Position numbers and translations under genes: made by a program. Below, one piece after another: positions 45,737 through 54,479 of a stretch of 64,000 nt of DNA (positions are counted from its first letter, which is position 1; every line of letters begins with the position of its first letter). The notes beneath the pieces were generated by a model that was not told the DNA's origin, did not search any database, and was given only the letters and a program-made list of their open reading frames with translations. Location: contig JARLHC010000050.1 of NCBI GenBank assembly GCA_031292455.1, forward strand, positions 29,892-93,891, written 5' to 3'. This DNA comes from Ignavibacteriaceae bacterium (GTDB lineage Bacteria; Bacteroidota; Ignavibacteria; Ignavibacteriales; Ignavibacteriaceae).

Positions 45737-46225
45737 TATATTCTCTCTGGATAATATAAACTATATCTGTTCCTTGCACCATAAAACCTTATTATATATT
45801 ATAATCTGCTTTCCGGATTAATTCAATAACAAATGATATCCCTGTATTATTTTTTCAATAATATAATAATTTTAAGCTTTATTAATCAGTGAAAGACCTT
45901 CAGTTTGTATAAATTTCTCTCTCGATTGAGTAATGTCACTATCCAGAACACAAAAGATTACCCTTCTCAGAACTAATCTTTTCATCTCAGTTTATTTCAA
46001 GCTTTACTTTATTCTTTCTTAATCATTAGAATATCTCTGTTCTGTAAAAGAATAAATCTTTTAACTTTCATTATCATGTTTATATCCTATTCTGGTATAC
46101 TCTCATGAGTTTCCTTTCTTTCTATTATCTTAGAACATAGCTCTCCGGATATGTGATGATATTAGCAATTTTTTAAATAATCCTATTATAAATAGACCTT
46201 ATAAATATCACAAATTGAAATTGTT
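45737..46225. other. 489-bp AT-rich intergenic region
   Basis: No ORF of convincing composition, no tRNA-like or other RNA signature and no strong inverted repeat that I can see. It separates the divergent hydrolase (minus) from the orphan receiver (plus), so it must hold both promoters, but I cannot place them. Confidence 0.5.
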
Positions 46226-46570
46226 ATGAAAAACTTACTAATCGTGGAAGATGAAACAATAATTGCTTTGGAATATCGCTTAATGGTTGAAAAAAATGGA
46301 CATCATGTTATTAAAATAGTAAACAACGGTAAAGATGCAATAATTCAGGCAGTTGAATATATTCCTGACTTTATTCTTATGGATATAAATATTAAGGGTA
46401 ATATGAATGGAATTGAGGCTGCAAAGGAAATCTTCAATAAAGAGAAAAAATCAAAAATTATTTTTATAACAGCCTATGATATAAATAGTTTTGATTTTCC
46501 GGAGTTTAACCATTATCTCTTAACCAAACCAATTAAGCAGAATATCCTTTTGGACATCCTTAATAACTAA
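46226..46570 (+). CDS. Stand-alone response regulator receiver domain
   Basis: 114 aa, a single receiver (CheY-like) with no output domain. E8-D9, phospho-acceptor D53 (FILMDINIKGNMNG), the Thr/Lys pair in FITAYD and LTKPIKQN are all present, so it should be phosphorylatable. The NMNGIEAAKEIF stretch after the Asp is typical of receivers partnered by hybrid or PAS kinases. No kinase is fused; the nearest is the SBP3 histidine kinase 46884-48479 on the opposite strand, only about 310 nt away. Partnership is inferred from position. Confidence 0.9.
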   Translation: MKNLLIVEDETIIALEYRLMVEKNGHHVIKIVNNGKDAIIQAVEYIPDFILMDINIKGNMNGIEAAKEIFNKEKKSKIIFITAYDINSFDFPEFNHYLLTKPIKQNILLDILNN

Positions 46571-46883
46571 AGAAGCACAATATTAATAGTTGGTTCAATA
46601 AAGTAATTCTAAAAATCATATCCCTTCGCCTGCCCGAGCCAGTATGTTTCCGCCTCGGGCGTAATTTCAGTATAAAGAGCTCGTTGATGTTTTCCGTAAC
46701 TGGAAATTCCTTTCTCTGTCGCTCGTTAAAAATTGGATTATTGTGCCTATTCTAATGTTCCTTCTTGCTGTTTCCTTTCTTCATAATTACTTGAATTAGT
46801 TTGGTAAATGTATCTTTGTGGTCTTAGAAAAAATATTTAAAAAATTTGGAGGAAGGGGATGTTTATGCTCCTGGCCTATTTCA
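46571..46883. other. 313-bp intergenic region between convergent receiver and kinase genes
   Basis: No gene. It contains a 7-bp perfect GC-rich inverted repeat (GCCCGAG at 46632-46638, CTCGGGC at 46654-46660) with a 15-nt loop but no following T-run. It could act as a weak bidirectional terminator. Nothing else is recognised. Confidence 0.45.
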
Positions 46884-48479
46884 TTAAGATGTAGCTTTAT
46901 AACAAGTAAAAGTTAAAGAAAACTTGGTCCCTGTCCCCTTTCGAGATTCTACCTTAATTTCAATACCGTTCAGATCGCAGTATTTTTTTACAAGCGATAA
47001 CCCTAATCCGTTTCCTTCATATCTTCTGGAATATCCTCTCTCTTCCTGCATGAAGGGCTCAAATAGGTTTTCCAGATATTCCTCGGATATACCTATTCCT
47101 GTATCTTCTATGCTTACTTTCATTCTATTACTATCGCCTTCTATCGCCAGGCAAATGTATCCCTTTATTGTATATTTAATGGCATTTTCCATCAGGTTAA
47201 CAAATATTTGAAAAATGCTGTAATTGTCCCCCATTATAATGATTTCGGAATTGTCAGTTTCATATCTGAATTCAAGGCCTTTTTCTTCAGCCATCATCTG
47301 GTATTCATCTCTTATCTTCTCTACTATTTCTTCAATTAATTTGAACTCCGTGAAACTCGGTTCATATGTCCCAAGATGCATCTCTGAAGCATTAATAACA
47401 AGGTCAATGGTTCTCATTAATCTTTTACCAGAAGAGTCTATGAATTTAAAATAATCCTGTTGATCAGCATCTAACTTTCCGGCTAAATCAGTCTTTACTA
47501 AACCGGCAAAATTTAATATTACATTCAGCGGTGACCTTATTTCATGAGATATCTGAGCAAGAAATTCGGACTTGAGTTTGTCTGACTTTTCAGCCCTTTC
47601 CTTGGCCTCAATCAGTTGCTTGGTCTTTTCTTTCACTTTGCGTCGGAGAATTAAATTAAAAAGAAGAAGAAATAAAACGACAATAATTACTAACAAAATA
47701 AAATATATGGCATATCGGAAATAAACCGGTTGGGATAATGTTGTGCCCAGCCATTTTTTCTCTATTTTATCCGTTTCCTCAATCGGGATCTTGGAGAATC
47801 CGTTTTCTACAATATTCTGAAGTTCTGTGTTTCCCTTTTTAACGGCACGATGAAACTCGCCGCTGTATAACATGAATGAATATTTAAATTCATTCTCTAG
47901 GTTATTTTTGTATAAATAATAAATTGCTGGTGGCTTATCTATGCAGAATACGCGAACATCTCCATTTGCCGCCGCATTTATGATTGATTCGTAATTGGTG
48001 TATTCTTTTATTGTCGTAATGCCATTCTTTTTCAAAATGTCGATGCACAGGTCTCCCGATTTAACTCCGATTGTAAATCCTCGGAGTGTCTTCAGATCTG
48101 TAATACCACTTAAGGTTTTATGAAAAAATACAGGTACTTCTATTTTGGCATATGCTTTCGTAAATTCAAAAATTTTGGCTCGTTCTTCATTGTAAAAAAT
48201 AGTCTCAAGAACATCTGCTTTTCTATCAAGCATATATTTATATGCTTTTCCCCAATCCATAGCTGTTATATTAGCCCGTATGCCGGTTTTTAATTCCCAT
48301 AGTCTCCATTCGTCTACAATGATGCCTTGCAATTCCCCTCGATCATCACGAAAAATATATGGAGGATAATTGTCGTCAGAAACTATGTTTATGGATTTTA
48401 ATCGGTTCTGTGCGATATCCGGAACCGTATAAACAAAAAAGATTAGAATCAACAGCAGCAGGAAAGAGGAAAGTTTAAT
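46884..48479 (-). CDS. Sensor histidine kinase with periplasmic SBP-3 domain
   Basis: About 531 aa. The N-terminal signal leads to a periplasmic solute-binding-protein family 3 domain (about 25-250, with SDDNYPPYIFRDDRG and GFTIGVKSGDLCIDILK), one membrane helix (about 255-280), then HisKA (LAQISHEIRSPLNVI), an N-box (NLMENAIKYT) and G-boxes (DTGIGISEE, GNGLGLSLVKKY). Such kinases sense amino acids or similar small solutes. The first ordinary start in frame is TTG 48452, which removes the basic n-region of the signal peptide. An AUU codon at 48479 gives IKLSSFLLLLLILIF with GGAG 7 nt upstream and is my preferred start. Confidence 0.85.
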   Translation of the reverse strand: MKLSSFLLLLILIFFVYTVPDIAQNRLKSINIVSDDNYPPYIFRDDRGELQGIIVDEWRLWELKTGIRANITAMDWGKAYKYMLDRKADVLETIFYNEERAKIFEFTKAYAKIEVPVFFHKTLSGITDLKTLRGFTIGVKSGDLCIDILKKNGITTIKEYTNYESIINAAANGDVRVFCIDKPPAIYYLYKNNLENEFKYSFMLYSGEFHRAVKKGNTELQNIVENGFSKIPIEETDKIEKKWLGTTLSQPVYFRYAIYFILLVIIVVLFLLLFNLILRRKVKEKTKQLIEAKERAEKSDKLKSEFLAQISHEIRSPLNVILNFAGLVKTDLAGKLDADQQDYFKFIDSSGKRLMRTIDLVINASEMHLGTYEPSFTEFKLIEEIVEKIRDEYQMMAEEKGLEFRYETDNSEIIIMGDNYSIFQIFVNLMENAIKYTIKGYICLAIEGDSNRMKVSIEDTGIGISEEYLENLFEPFMQEERGYSRRYEGNGLGLSLVKKYCDLNGIEIKVESRKGTGTKFSLTFTCYKATS

Positions 48480-48483
48480 AACG

Positions 48484-48490
48484 CCTCTCC
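48484..48490 (-). promoter_or_regulatory. Shine-Dalgarno site for a possible AUU start
   Basis: Read on the minus strand, GGAGAGG lies at 48490-48484, followed by CGTT and then ATT at 48479. It is the only good ribosome binding site near the 5' end of the SBP-3 histidine kinase gene, and there is no ATG, GTG or TTG at the right distance from it. Confidence 0.55.
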
Positions 48491-48675
48491 GGTTAATAAA
48501 TTGATTAACTGCTGTAAGTTAAATACAAAAACTTCAATTAGCTATTATGAATTTTTATTTGGCAATTGTTTTCGTAACAAATTGTCCTTATTTTTAATTG
48601 TTTAGTATCATTTTAGTGATAAAATATTAACTTTATTTTTGAAAACATCTTCATATAAATACATAAGGAATATAT

Positions 48676-49410
48676 ATGCATAAAATCTATTTCATATTAC
48701 CAGTGTTATTAATTGTTGGCCTCTTTCTTGCCTCTTGCAACAAAGATACAACAAATCCGGTTACTCCCACAGTTTCTGTCGGAAGCCTTTATATCCAATC
48801 AACTCCAGCAGGAGCACAGATATGGGTAGACGGGGTTAACACTACAAAGATTACCCCGGATAGTGTATCCAATCTTACTGTTGGAAACCATGCAGTCGTA
48901 CTTAAATTAGCTTCTTATTTCGACGATACCGATACTATCACTGTTACGGAAGGAGTTCAAACTCCTGTTTCCAGAACTCTGGTAGCCGATTATAGGGTTC
49001 TCTATGATTCTATAAAAGTATGGGAGAGCGGTGGTACCTCTGCCTCTCAGCCAAGCGGCATAATTCTTAGCTCAGGAACTGCATCTTCTATCGCAACTGC
49101 CGGTGTTGATATTTATTATTCTACTGGTGGTGGACTGGTTCTTGCTTCTATGTTCGATATCGATCAAAGAGCAACTTCTTTCTCTGTTTCAACAAACGGT
49201 ACTGTTTTAACAGATAGAGTTGCTTCACCATTATCCACTCAGGGCACATGGGTAACACAAATTTCTGACCAAACGAGTACTTATTTTTACCTTTATGATA
49301 ATGATCATCATTATTCAAAAATGATCATTACCGGAAGAGGAAATGATGGCCACAAATGGTTAACCCTTAAGTGGTACTATAATAAGAATGCTGAAGACAT
49401 TAGGTTTTAA
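48676..49410 (+). CDS. PEGA-domain lipoprotein
   Basis: 244 aa. A lipoprotein signal ends at LFLASC (Cys21). Residues about 38-100 form a PEGA domain (GSLYIQSTPAGAQIWVDG, NLTVGNHAVVLKLASY). The remaining about 140 residues are a strand-rich domain of unknown kind with GLVLASMFDIDQRATSFSV. PEGA domains occur in surface and sensory proteins of Gram-negatives; a ligand is not predictable. The ATG has AAGGA upstream. It is a single gene, divergent from the SBP-3 kinase, and ends at a strong hairpin. Confidence 0.85.
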   Translation: MHKIYFILPVLLIVGLFLASCNKDTTNPVTPTVSVGSLYIQSTPAGAQIWVDGVNTTKITPDSVSNLTVGNHAVVLKLASYFDDTDTITVTEGVQTPVSRTLVADYRVLYDSIKVWESGGTSASQPSGIILSSGTASSIATAGVDIYYSTGGGLVLASMFDIDQRATSFSVSTNGTVLTDRVASPLSTQGTWVTQISDQTSTYFYLYDNDHHYSKMIITGRGNDGHKWLTLKWYYNKNAEDIRF

Positions 49411-49452
49411 GATTTAAGAGCTGCCGCTTCTCATTCTGCAGTTAATTTGTTT

Positions 49453-49485
49453 AAATGCCGGTTCTTAAGCTAAGTACCGGCATTT
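49453..49485 (+). terminator. Rho-independent terminator after the PEGA lipoprotein gene
   Basis: Perfect 10-bp stem AAATGCCGGT / ACCGGCATTT with a 13-nt loop, then TTATTTAT, 42 nt past the stop. Confidence 0.85.
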
Positions 49486-49532
49486 TTATTTATAACGATT
49501 GTCTTAATAAATCATTTAATGAGGTCATATTT

Positions 49533-50339
49533 ATGAAAATTATAAACCATTATGTTTTTCCTTTAATATTGATGTCACTCCTTTTTATTCAATGCAGCAC
49601 CGTTCCTATTACTGGCAGAAAACAATTAAATATAATCCCGGCTTCTCAGATGCAGTCGTTAAGCTACCAGCAATACGGCGATTTTATTAAAAGTAATAAA
49701 TTAAGTAAGGATCAAAACGGAATTGCTCTTGTCAAAAGAGTTGGGATAAAAATACAGAAAGCAGTTGAACAGTACATGGCCCAGAATAATTTGTCCTCCT
49801 CTCTGAATGGTTATAACTGGGAATTTAACCTTGTCGAAGATCCTCAGGTTAATGCCTGGTGTATGCCGGGCGGTAAGGTAGTCGTTTATACCGGTATTCT
49901 TCCTATAACCAAAGATGAGGCCGGTCTGGCTGTAGTACTTGGGCACGAAATTGCACATGCTATCGCTCAGCACGGTGATGAAAGAATGAGTCAGGGTTTA
50001 ATTACTCAGCTGGGCGGGGTTGCACTCCAGAAAGCAATTGAAACTAAACCTGCTGTTACTCAGCAAATATTCATGTCAGCTTTTGGAATCGGCACGCAGG
50101 TCGGAGTACTTCTCCCATACAGCAGGCTGCAGGAAAGTGAAGCCGACCACCTGGGCTTAATCTTTATGGCTATGGCTGGCTATGACCCAAACCTTGCCGT
50201 CCCTTTTTGGCAGCGCATGTCTTCAATAAATACGGGTCAAAAGCCTCCTGAATTATTAAGCGATCACCCGGCTGATGCAACTAGGATCCAGGATATCCAG
50301 AAAGAAATTCCCGAGGCATCGAAGTATTATAAAAAATAA
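49533..50339 (+). CDS. M48-family metallopeptidase lipoprotein (LoiP/YcaL-like)
   Basis: 268 aa from ATG 49533, which has GAGG upstream; an upstream in-frame ATG at 49455 would lie in the previous gene's terminator and give no signal peptide, so it is rejected. A lipoprotein signal ends at LLFIQC (Cys21), followed by STVPITGRKQLNIIPASQM, the usual start of periplasmic M48 lipoproteins. Zinc ligands are H138-E139-I-A-H142 (LGHEIAHAIAQHG) and the Glu of QESEADHLG. It should be an outer-membrane-associated endopeptidase in envelope protein quality control. Convergent with the next gene, with 1 nt between stops. Confidence 0.93.
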   Translation: MKIINHYVFPLILMSLLFIQCSTVPITGRKQLNIIPASQMQSLSYQQYGDFIKSNKLSKDQNGIALVKRVGIKIQKAVEQYMAQNNLSSSLNGYNWEFNLVEDPQVNAWCMPGGKVVVYTGILPITKDEAGLAVVLGHEIAHAIAQHGDERMSQGLITQLGGVALQKAIETKPAVTQQIFMSAFGIGTQVGVLLPYSRLQESEADHLGLIFMAMAGYDPNLAVPFWQRMSSINTGQKPPELLSDHPADATRIQDIQKEIPEASKYYKK

Positions 50340-50340
50340 G

Positions 50341-50799
50341 TTATTTACTAAAATGAATATTTATTCCTGGAGTTAATCCAAGAGAAATTGAAACACTGCT
50401 CATTTTATAATTGCCTACTTTGATTTTATCAAAGTAATTCGATGCTTTTAATAAGCACTGAATTATTAAATGAATGAGCTTGCTTTCTTTAGTCTCTTCT
50501 AATAATTTGTTTTGCTCCTCTTCCGGTATATCTTTTAAAAAATGATAGGATGTGGTTATATCAGGAGGGATGCCTAAATTAATACTTACATCATTTAATT
50601 CATACCCGGCTCGAACGAATAAATCAGAAGAATTTCCAATCTTCTCAAGAGTATCTTTAATTTTAGCCGAACTTGAGTCCTTAAATTCCTGGATGATAAG
50701 TTTTTGCTCTTCTCCCCATAAGTCTTCCTTTATATCGGAAATTTTTTCGGTGATAGAGGAAGCAGTCTCCTTGACCTTAGAAAATATCTTGCCTTTCAT
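50341..50799 (-). CDS. Unrecognised 152-aa protein with a duplicated motif
   Basis: No family recognised. From ATG 50799 (AGAGG 7 nt upstream, favoured over the ATG at 50814 which lacks a ribosome binding site) it reads MKGKIFSKVKETASSITEKI, an amphipathic, Lys-rich N-terminal helix. Two related segments are visible: GYELNDVSINLGIPPDI at about 65-81 and GNYKMSSVSISLGLTPGINI at about 130-149, each with a charged helical region before it. No signal peptide or membrane helix, so cytoplasmic. It overlaps nothing and is convergent with the M48 gene. A conserved small protein of unknown function. Confidence 0.65.
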   Translation of the reverse strand: MKGKIFSKVKETASSITEKISDIKEDLWGEEQKLIIQEFKDSSSAKIKDTLEKIGNSSDLFVRAGYELNDVSINLGIPPDITTSYHFLKDIPEEEQNKLLEETKESKLIHLIIQCLLKASNYFDKIKVGNYKMSSVSISLGLTPGINIHFSK

Positions 50800-50902
50800 A
50801 GTCTTGCCTCTCATAAATTATTTGATGTTGATATTAACTTATATCATTTTTCAAATAAGATCAATAATTTATTTGCATATTGTTAATATCAGCAAGTTTG
50901 AT

Positions 50903-52078
50903 TTACTGGTTAATACGATCTTTACTGAAAGGAATGGAGAAAATAAATTTTGTCCCCTTTCCAACTTCACTTTCAATACTGATTTGCCCACCGTGTTTTT
51001 CAACTATCTCTTTGCATAGCATCAAACCTAAACCCGTCCCTTTTTCTTTTGCAGTGCCTTCTGTTGAGTAACGGACATCTTTTGCGAATAGTCTACTTAT
51101 ATCTTCTTCGGCTATACCTATGCCGTTATCGGTTACATTTATTATAACAGACCCATCTTGTCCAATAGCCGATATTTTAATGAGTCCATTTTTATTCGTG
51201 AATTTTATACCGTTGGAAATTAAATTGTGAAGAACAAGTTTTAGCATATATTTATCTGCAATGATTCTAAGATCATCGGATATCGTATTTATTAACTCGA
51301 TCCCTTTTTGCTTTGACATGTATGATAATGGTTCGATAACTTCGATTAATACTTCTCGTAAGAATATGGTCTCTAAATCCAGGTTAAAGCTTTTATTTTG
51401 TAATCTTGTCCAATCCAGCAGGTTGGCTAATAATTGATACTGCTTTTTTAATGCCAGGTTAAGTTCACTGCTTAAACCTTTTATCTCCTCAGTTGATAAC
51501 GTATCAATTTCATCAGCTAATAATGCCGATACATTTAAGAATGTATGAAAAGGGCCCCGTAAATCATGTGCAATAATTGAATAGAACTTATCTTTTATCT
51601 CATTTGCCTTTTTAAGTTCTTCGGCATTTCTTTGAAGCTGTAATTCCACTTGTTCACGTTCAATAATTTCCTTGTTAAGCCTCTCATTGGTCATTACTAA
51701 ATCTGAAGTACGTTCTTTAACCCTGATCTCTAACTCGTCAAACATCATGTGAAGTGCATCTTCTGCCTTCTTTCTCTTATAGCTGATGCTAAATGTCAGC
51801 CAAATCATTCCCGTCCCTATTATATAATTCAGTAATTCGATGGGCCGGTTAATTTCGGGTGGCGACAATAAATACCCGAAAATCATGAATAGCGTAATTA
51901 TTCCGACTATCAGCTTGGGGAATCTTTTATATCCTGTATTAAAAGAAATTAACACTACGGCTATGTAAGGAATCCAGACGGCTAAACCAAAGGGGGTAAC
52001 AATATCGGTTATAAATATTGCGATTGTCAGAGCAATAACAAAAAGTGGGAAAAGCCATTTTGGCTTGATTTTATTCAT
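50903..52078 (-). CDS. Membrane histidine kinase with N-terminal transmembrane sensor
   Basis: 391 aa. About four membrane helices in residues 1-105 (starting KWLFPLFVIALTIAIF) with almost no periplasmic loop, then a coiled coil (about 108-165), HisKA with His in FYSIIAHDLRGPFHTFL, N-box VLHNLISNGIKFTN and G-boxes DNGIGIAEED and GTGLGLMLCKEIVEKHGG. The likely signal is membrane-borne or cytoplasmic rather than periplasmic. No response regulator is adjacent. Minus-strand neighbours are the 152-aa gene and the DUF2779 gene, with separate intergenic gaps, so it may be monocistronic. Confidence 0.92.
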   Translation of the reverse strand: MNKIKPKWLFPLFVIALTIAIFITDIVTPFGLAVWIPYIAVVLISFNTGYKRFPKLIVGIITLFMIFGYLLSPPEINRPIELLNYIIGTGMIWLTFSISYKRKKAEDALHMMFDELEIRVKERTSDLVMTNERLNKEIIEREQVELQLQRNAEELKKANEIKDKFYSIIAHDLRGPFHTFLNVSALLADEIDTLSTEEIKGLSSELNLALKKQYQLLANLLDWTRLQNKSFNLDLETIFLREVLIEVIEPLSYMSKQKGIELINTISDDLRIIADKYMLKLVLHNLISNGIKFTNKNGLIKISAIGQDGSVIINVTDNGIGIAEEDISRLFAKDVRYSTEGTAKEKGTGLGLMLCKEIVEKHGGQISIESEVGKGTKFIFSIPFSKDRINQ

Positions 52079-52184
52079 AAAAAGGATATTTCAACAATGC
52101 TAATTTTTAAAGAAATAAAGTTACTTTATATAGGCCATTTAAACCATTAGACAAACAATCTAAATGTGAGGATTAAAATGTATT

Positions 52185-53657
52185 TTATAACTTCTGTAAA
52201 AATCTTAAAATTTCCACCATAGCCAGTGTATCCAGTGCGCAGTATTTCAAAAGACTCTCCCTTATCTCTTTAATCTTAAAAATATCTTTCTCATGATATA
52301 AGCTTTCAAATGCTGCCGATGCCGTTCCTCCGTCTGCAATCTCCATCCCTTCATAACTTAATTCCGGCACCAGGGCTGGAAGTACAGATTTAATTGAATA
52401 AGATCCCTGCATTTCGGGAGTATAATAATATTTCTTCTGGAAGGGAACCATAAGATCAGCTATCCTCTCAATCTTCTCGTTTATCTCTTCGGCATACTGT
52501 GGAAAATTCTCCCCCAGCTCCTTAAGTCTCGTAATCTCAAATGCTTTATTGTATACAAGAATTAACCCTTCTCGCTTTGTATCTTTTAACAGATTCTCTA
52601 TAAACTTAACTCTGGGGTCATCCGTTGCTTCTGCTAAAAATTCATTATGCTCTATATGGCTGTCCGCCTTCTGTTGATAATGAAGTGAATATTGAAAGGG
52701 AATCTGCTGGTATGGTCTTGTTCCATCAAACATCGGTATCGCCGGCATGAACGTTTCAAAATCCATATAATATATCGGATAGCGTATCGATGATAAAAAT
52801 TCATTGATTTTATCCATGTCGGCAATCGTCTTCTTCTCAGTGTGACTCTCTATTTGGATCCTCTGTGCCTTGCTTAATTTATAATCTTCAGGCACATCCT
52901 CTAATCCAATGTGCCCTAATCCGTATAATTCAAATTTCTTATCTTGTCTCAATCCGGCAATATCAAAGACTGAATAATCAGGAATATCTTTCCAGCAGTG
53001 TCCCCAAAAGCTGCATCTGTAAGGATCGCTGCAGTGTGGACCAATATCTATTTGGGGTATCTCATTCCCCTTTAATACTATCTTTAATCTCTTTAATTCT
53101 GACTTTATAAAATCCTGTTGATCTGAAACATTCTCTCTTACAGATTCTATAGTGAACAGCTTGTCTAATTCTAACTTCCCCCTTCTTACATATTGATTAT
53201 TAATATATACTATGGAGATCTCATTTACATCCAGGCAGTTTGAAATTACATAATACTGTATTGCCGCATCCTGGTAATATGTGTCCGATATCTTTGTCGA
53301 ACTTTTAACTTCGTATATATTCCATTGTCTCCCGTCCCATACAACTATATCTGCAATAACAAGCACTTCATCAAATCCGAACGCCGCTTCATAAATAACC
53401 TTCGCTCCGCTTTCTATTAGCTCTGTTGTTCTCGCAATAGCTTGTAAATGTTTTCTTGGGTCTTCTGTTGCTACTACTCCTCCTGGGAATAACTGCTGCG
53501 CTAATTCCCCTACATCATGCCCCCGGTCAAAGATCAACTGCTGGCTCTCGCTTACCTCGTCCATCCAGTCATAATGATATTTGTAAAGATACAACTGCTT
53601 CTCGCATTGAATCCCCTTTATAAAAGAAGATTTGCTTATTAAATGCTTTTCTTCCAT
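52185..53657 (-). CDS. DUF2779 protein: Cas4/AddB-like Fe-S nuclease fused to a DEDDy exonuclease-like domain
   Basis: 490 aa. Residues 1-130 match a RecB-like PD-(D/E)XK nuclease: D103 in VLVIADIVVWD and E116-x-K118 in IYEVKSST. Four cysteines fit an iron-sulfur staple as in Cas4/AddB: C18, then C209, C215 and C221. Residues about 290-490 are the DUF2779/RNase H-like part, with D299-x-E301 (YYMDFETF), VYNKAFEITRL (E374) and Y472-x3-D476 (KYCALDTLAM), a DEDDy 3'-5' exonuclease layout. No CRISPR or Cas genes are nearby. I infer a DNA-repair or defence nuclease; the biochemical activity is not known to me. Confidence 0.88.
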   Translation of the reverse strand: MEEKHLISKSSFIKGIQCEKQLYLYKYHYDWMDEVSESQQLIFDRGHDVGELAQQLFPGGVVATEDPRKHLQAIARTTELIESGAKVIYEAAFGFDEVLVIADIVVWDGRQWNIYEVKSSTKISDTYYQDAAIQYYVISNCLDVNEISIVYINNQYVRRGKLELDKLFTIESVRENVSDQQDFIKSELKRLKIVLKGNEIPQIDIGPHCSDPYRCSFWGHCWKDIPDYSVFDIAGLRQDKKFELYGLGHIGLEDVPEDYKLSKAQRIQIESHTEKKTIADMDKINEFLSSIRYPIYYMDFETFMPAIPMFDGTRPYQQIPFQYSLHYQQKADSHIEHNEFLAEATDDPRVKFIENLLKDTKREGLILVYNKAFEITRLKELGENFPQYAEEINEKIERIADLMVPFQKKYYYTPEMQGSYSIKSVLPALVPELSYEGMEIADGGTASAAFESLYHEKDIFKIKEIRESLLKYCALDTLAMVEILRFLQKL

Positions 53658-53759
53658 GCCTTATCCTTTATTTCTCTCTTCTCCGCTTATTAGTATAAAC
53701 TGCTTTTGTTCCTTATATATAAATGTATTACTTTTTTATCTTAAATATTTAGAGTCCTC

Positions 53760-54479
53760 ATGCTGCAATTGCTTAACCTTGTAAAGAAATTTGGTTCCTT
53801 TACTGCTGTTAACGATATAAACCTTATAATCCGCCCTGGCGATTTCTTCGGCTTTATCGGCCAGAATGGTGCCGGAAAAACTACTACTATTAAAATGATT
53901 ACAGGACTCTTCTCTCCGACCTCCGGTAAGGTCCTTATCAACGGCTCCGACATCTCCAAAGATCCTATAAAGGCAAAATTGAATATCGGATATATCCCCG
54001 ATCAGCCGTTTATATATGAAAAGCTAACAGGGCGCGAGTTCCTCTACTTCAGCGGCGGCCTCTATTCTATCGCTAAAAATGAACTCAAAGATCAGATCAC
54101 CCGCATTATAGATTCCCTCCGGATCGGCGATTGGGTCGATAAACGAACCGAAGAATATTCTCAGGGCATGAAACAACGGATTATTATCGCCTCCGCCCTT
54201 CTTCATAATCCTAAATTACTCGTGGTCGATGAACCGATGATAGGCCTCGATCCCCAGACCGCTCTCTCTGTAAAAGAATTACTTGCTGAAAAAGCTTCCT
54301 CTGGTACTGCAATTTTTATGTCTACCCATAGTCTCCATGTTGCAGAGGAATTATGTACCCGTTTCGGAATTATCAAAGACGGCTCTATGATTTTTGAAGG
54401 CACAAGGGATGAACTCGAAACAATCAAAGGTTTCGGCCATAAAAATCTTGAATCCCTGTTCCTGGAGCTTACCCGCTAA
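53760..54479 (+). CDS. ABC exporter ATP-binding protein
   Basis: 239 aa. Walker A GQNGAGKTTTIKMI (about 38-51), signature EEYSQGMKQRIIIASAL, Walker B LLVVDEPMIGLDP and switch His in MSTHSLHVAEEL. It is an ABC-2-type ATPase. It abuts the membrane gene 54480-56180 with no gap, so they are co-translated partners. Most similar in feel to YhaQ/NatA-type export ATPases, but subfamily is not certain. Substrate unknown. Confidence 0.92.
   Translation: MLQLLNLVKKFGSFTAVNDINLIIRPGDFFGFIGQNGAGKTTTIKMITGLFSPTSGKVLINGSDISKDPIKAKLNIGYIPDQPFIYEKLTGREFLYFSGGLYSIAKNELKDQITRIIDSLRIGDWVDKRTEEYSQGMKQRIIIASALLHNPKLLVVDEPMIGLDPQTALSVKELLAEKASSGTAIFMSTHSLHVAEELCTRFGIIKDGSMIFEGTRDELETIKGFGHKNLESLFLELTR

Noticed and set aside
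45737..46225. A small unrecognised gene in the long AT-rich gap
   Set aside because: No frame has convincing length, start signal or composition, so I report it as non-coding.
49455..49532. Longer N-terminus for the M48 lipoprotein
   Set aside because: It would begin inside the upstream terminator hairpin and would bury the lipoprotein signal; ATG 49533 has its own GAGG.
52185..53657. Cas4 of a CRISPR-Cas system
   Set aside because: No repeats, spacers, cas1 or cas2 are in the window; the DEDDy part is not found in Cas4.
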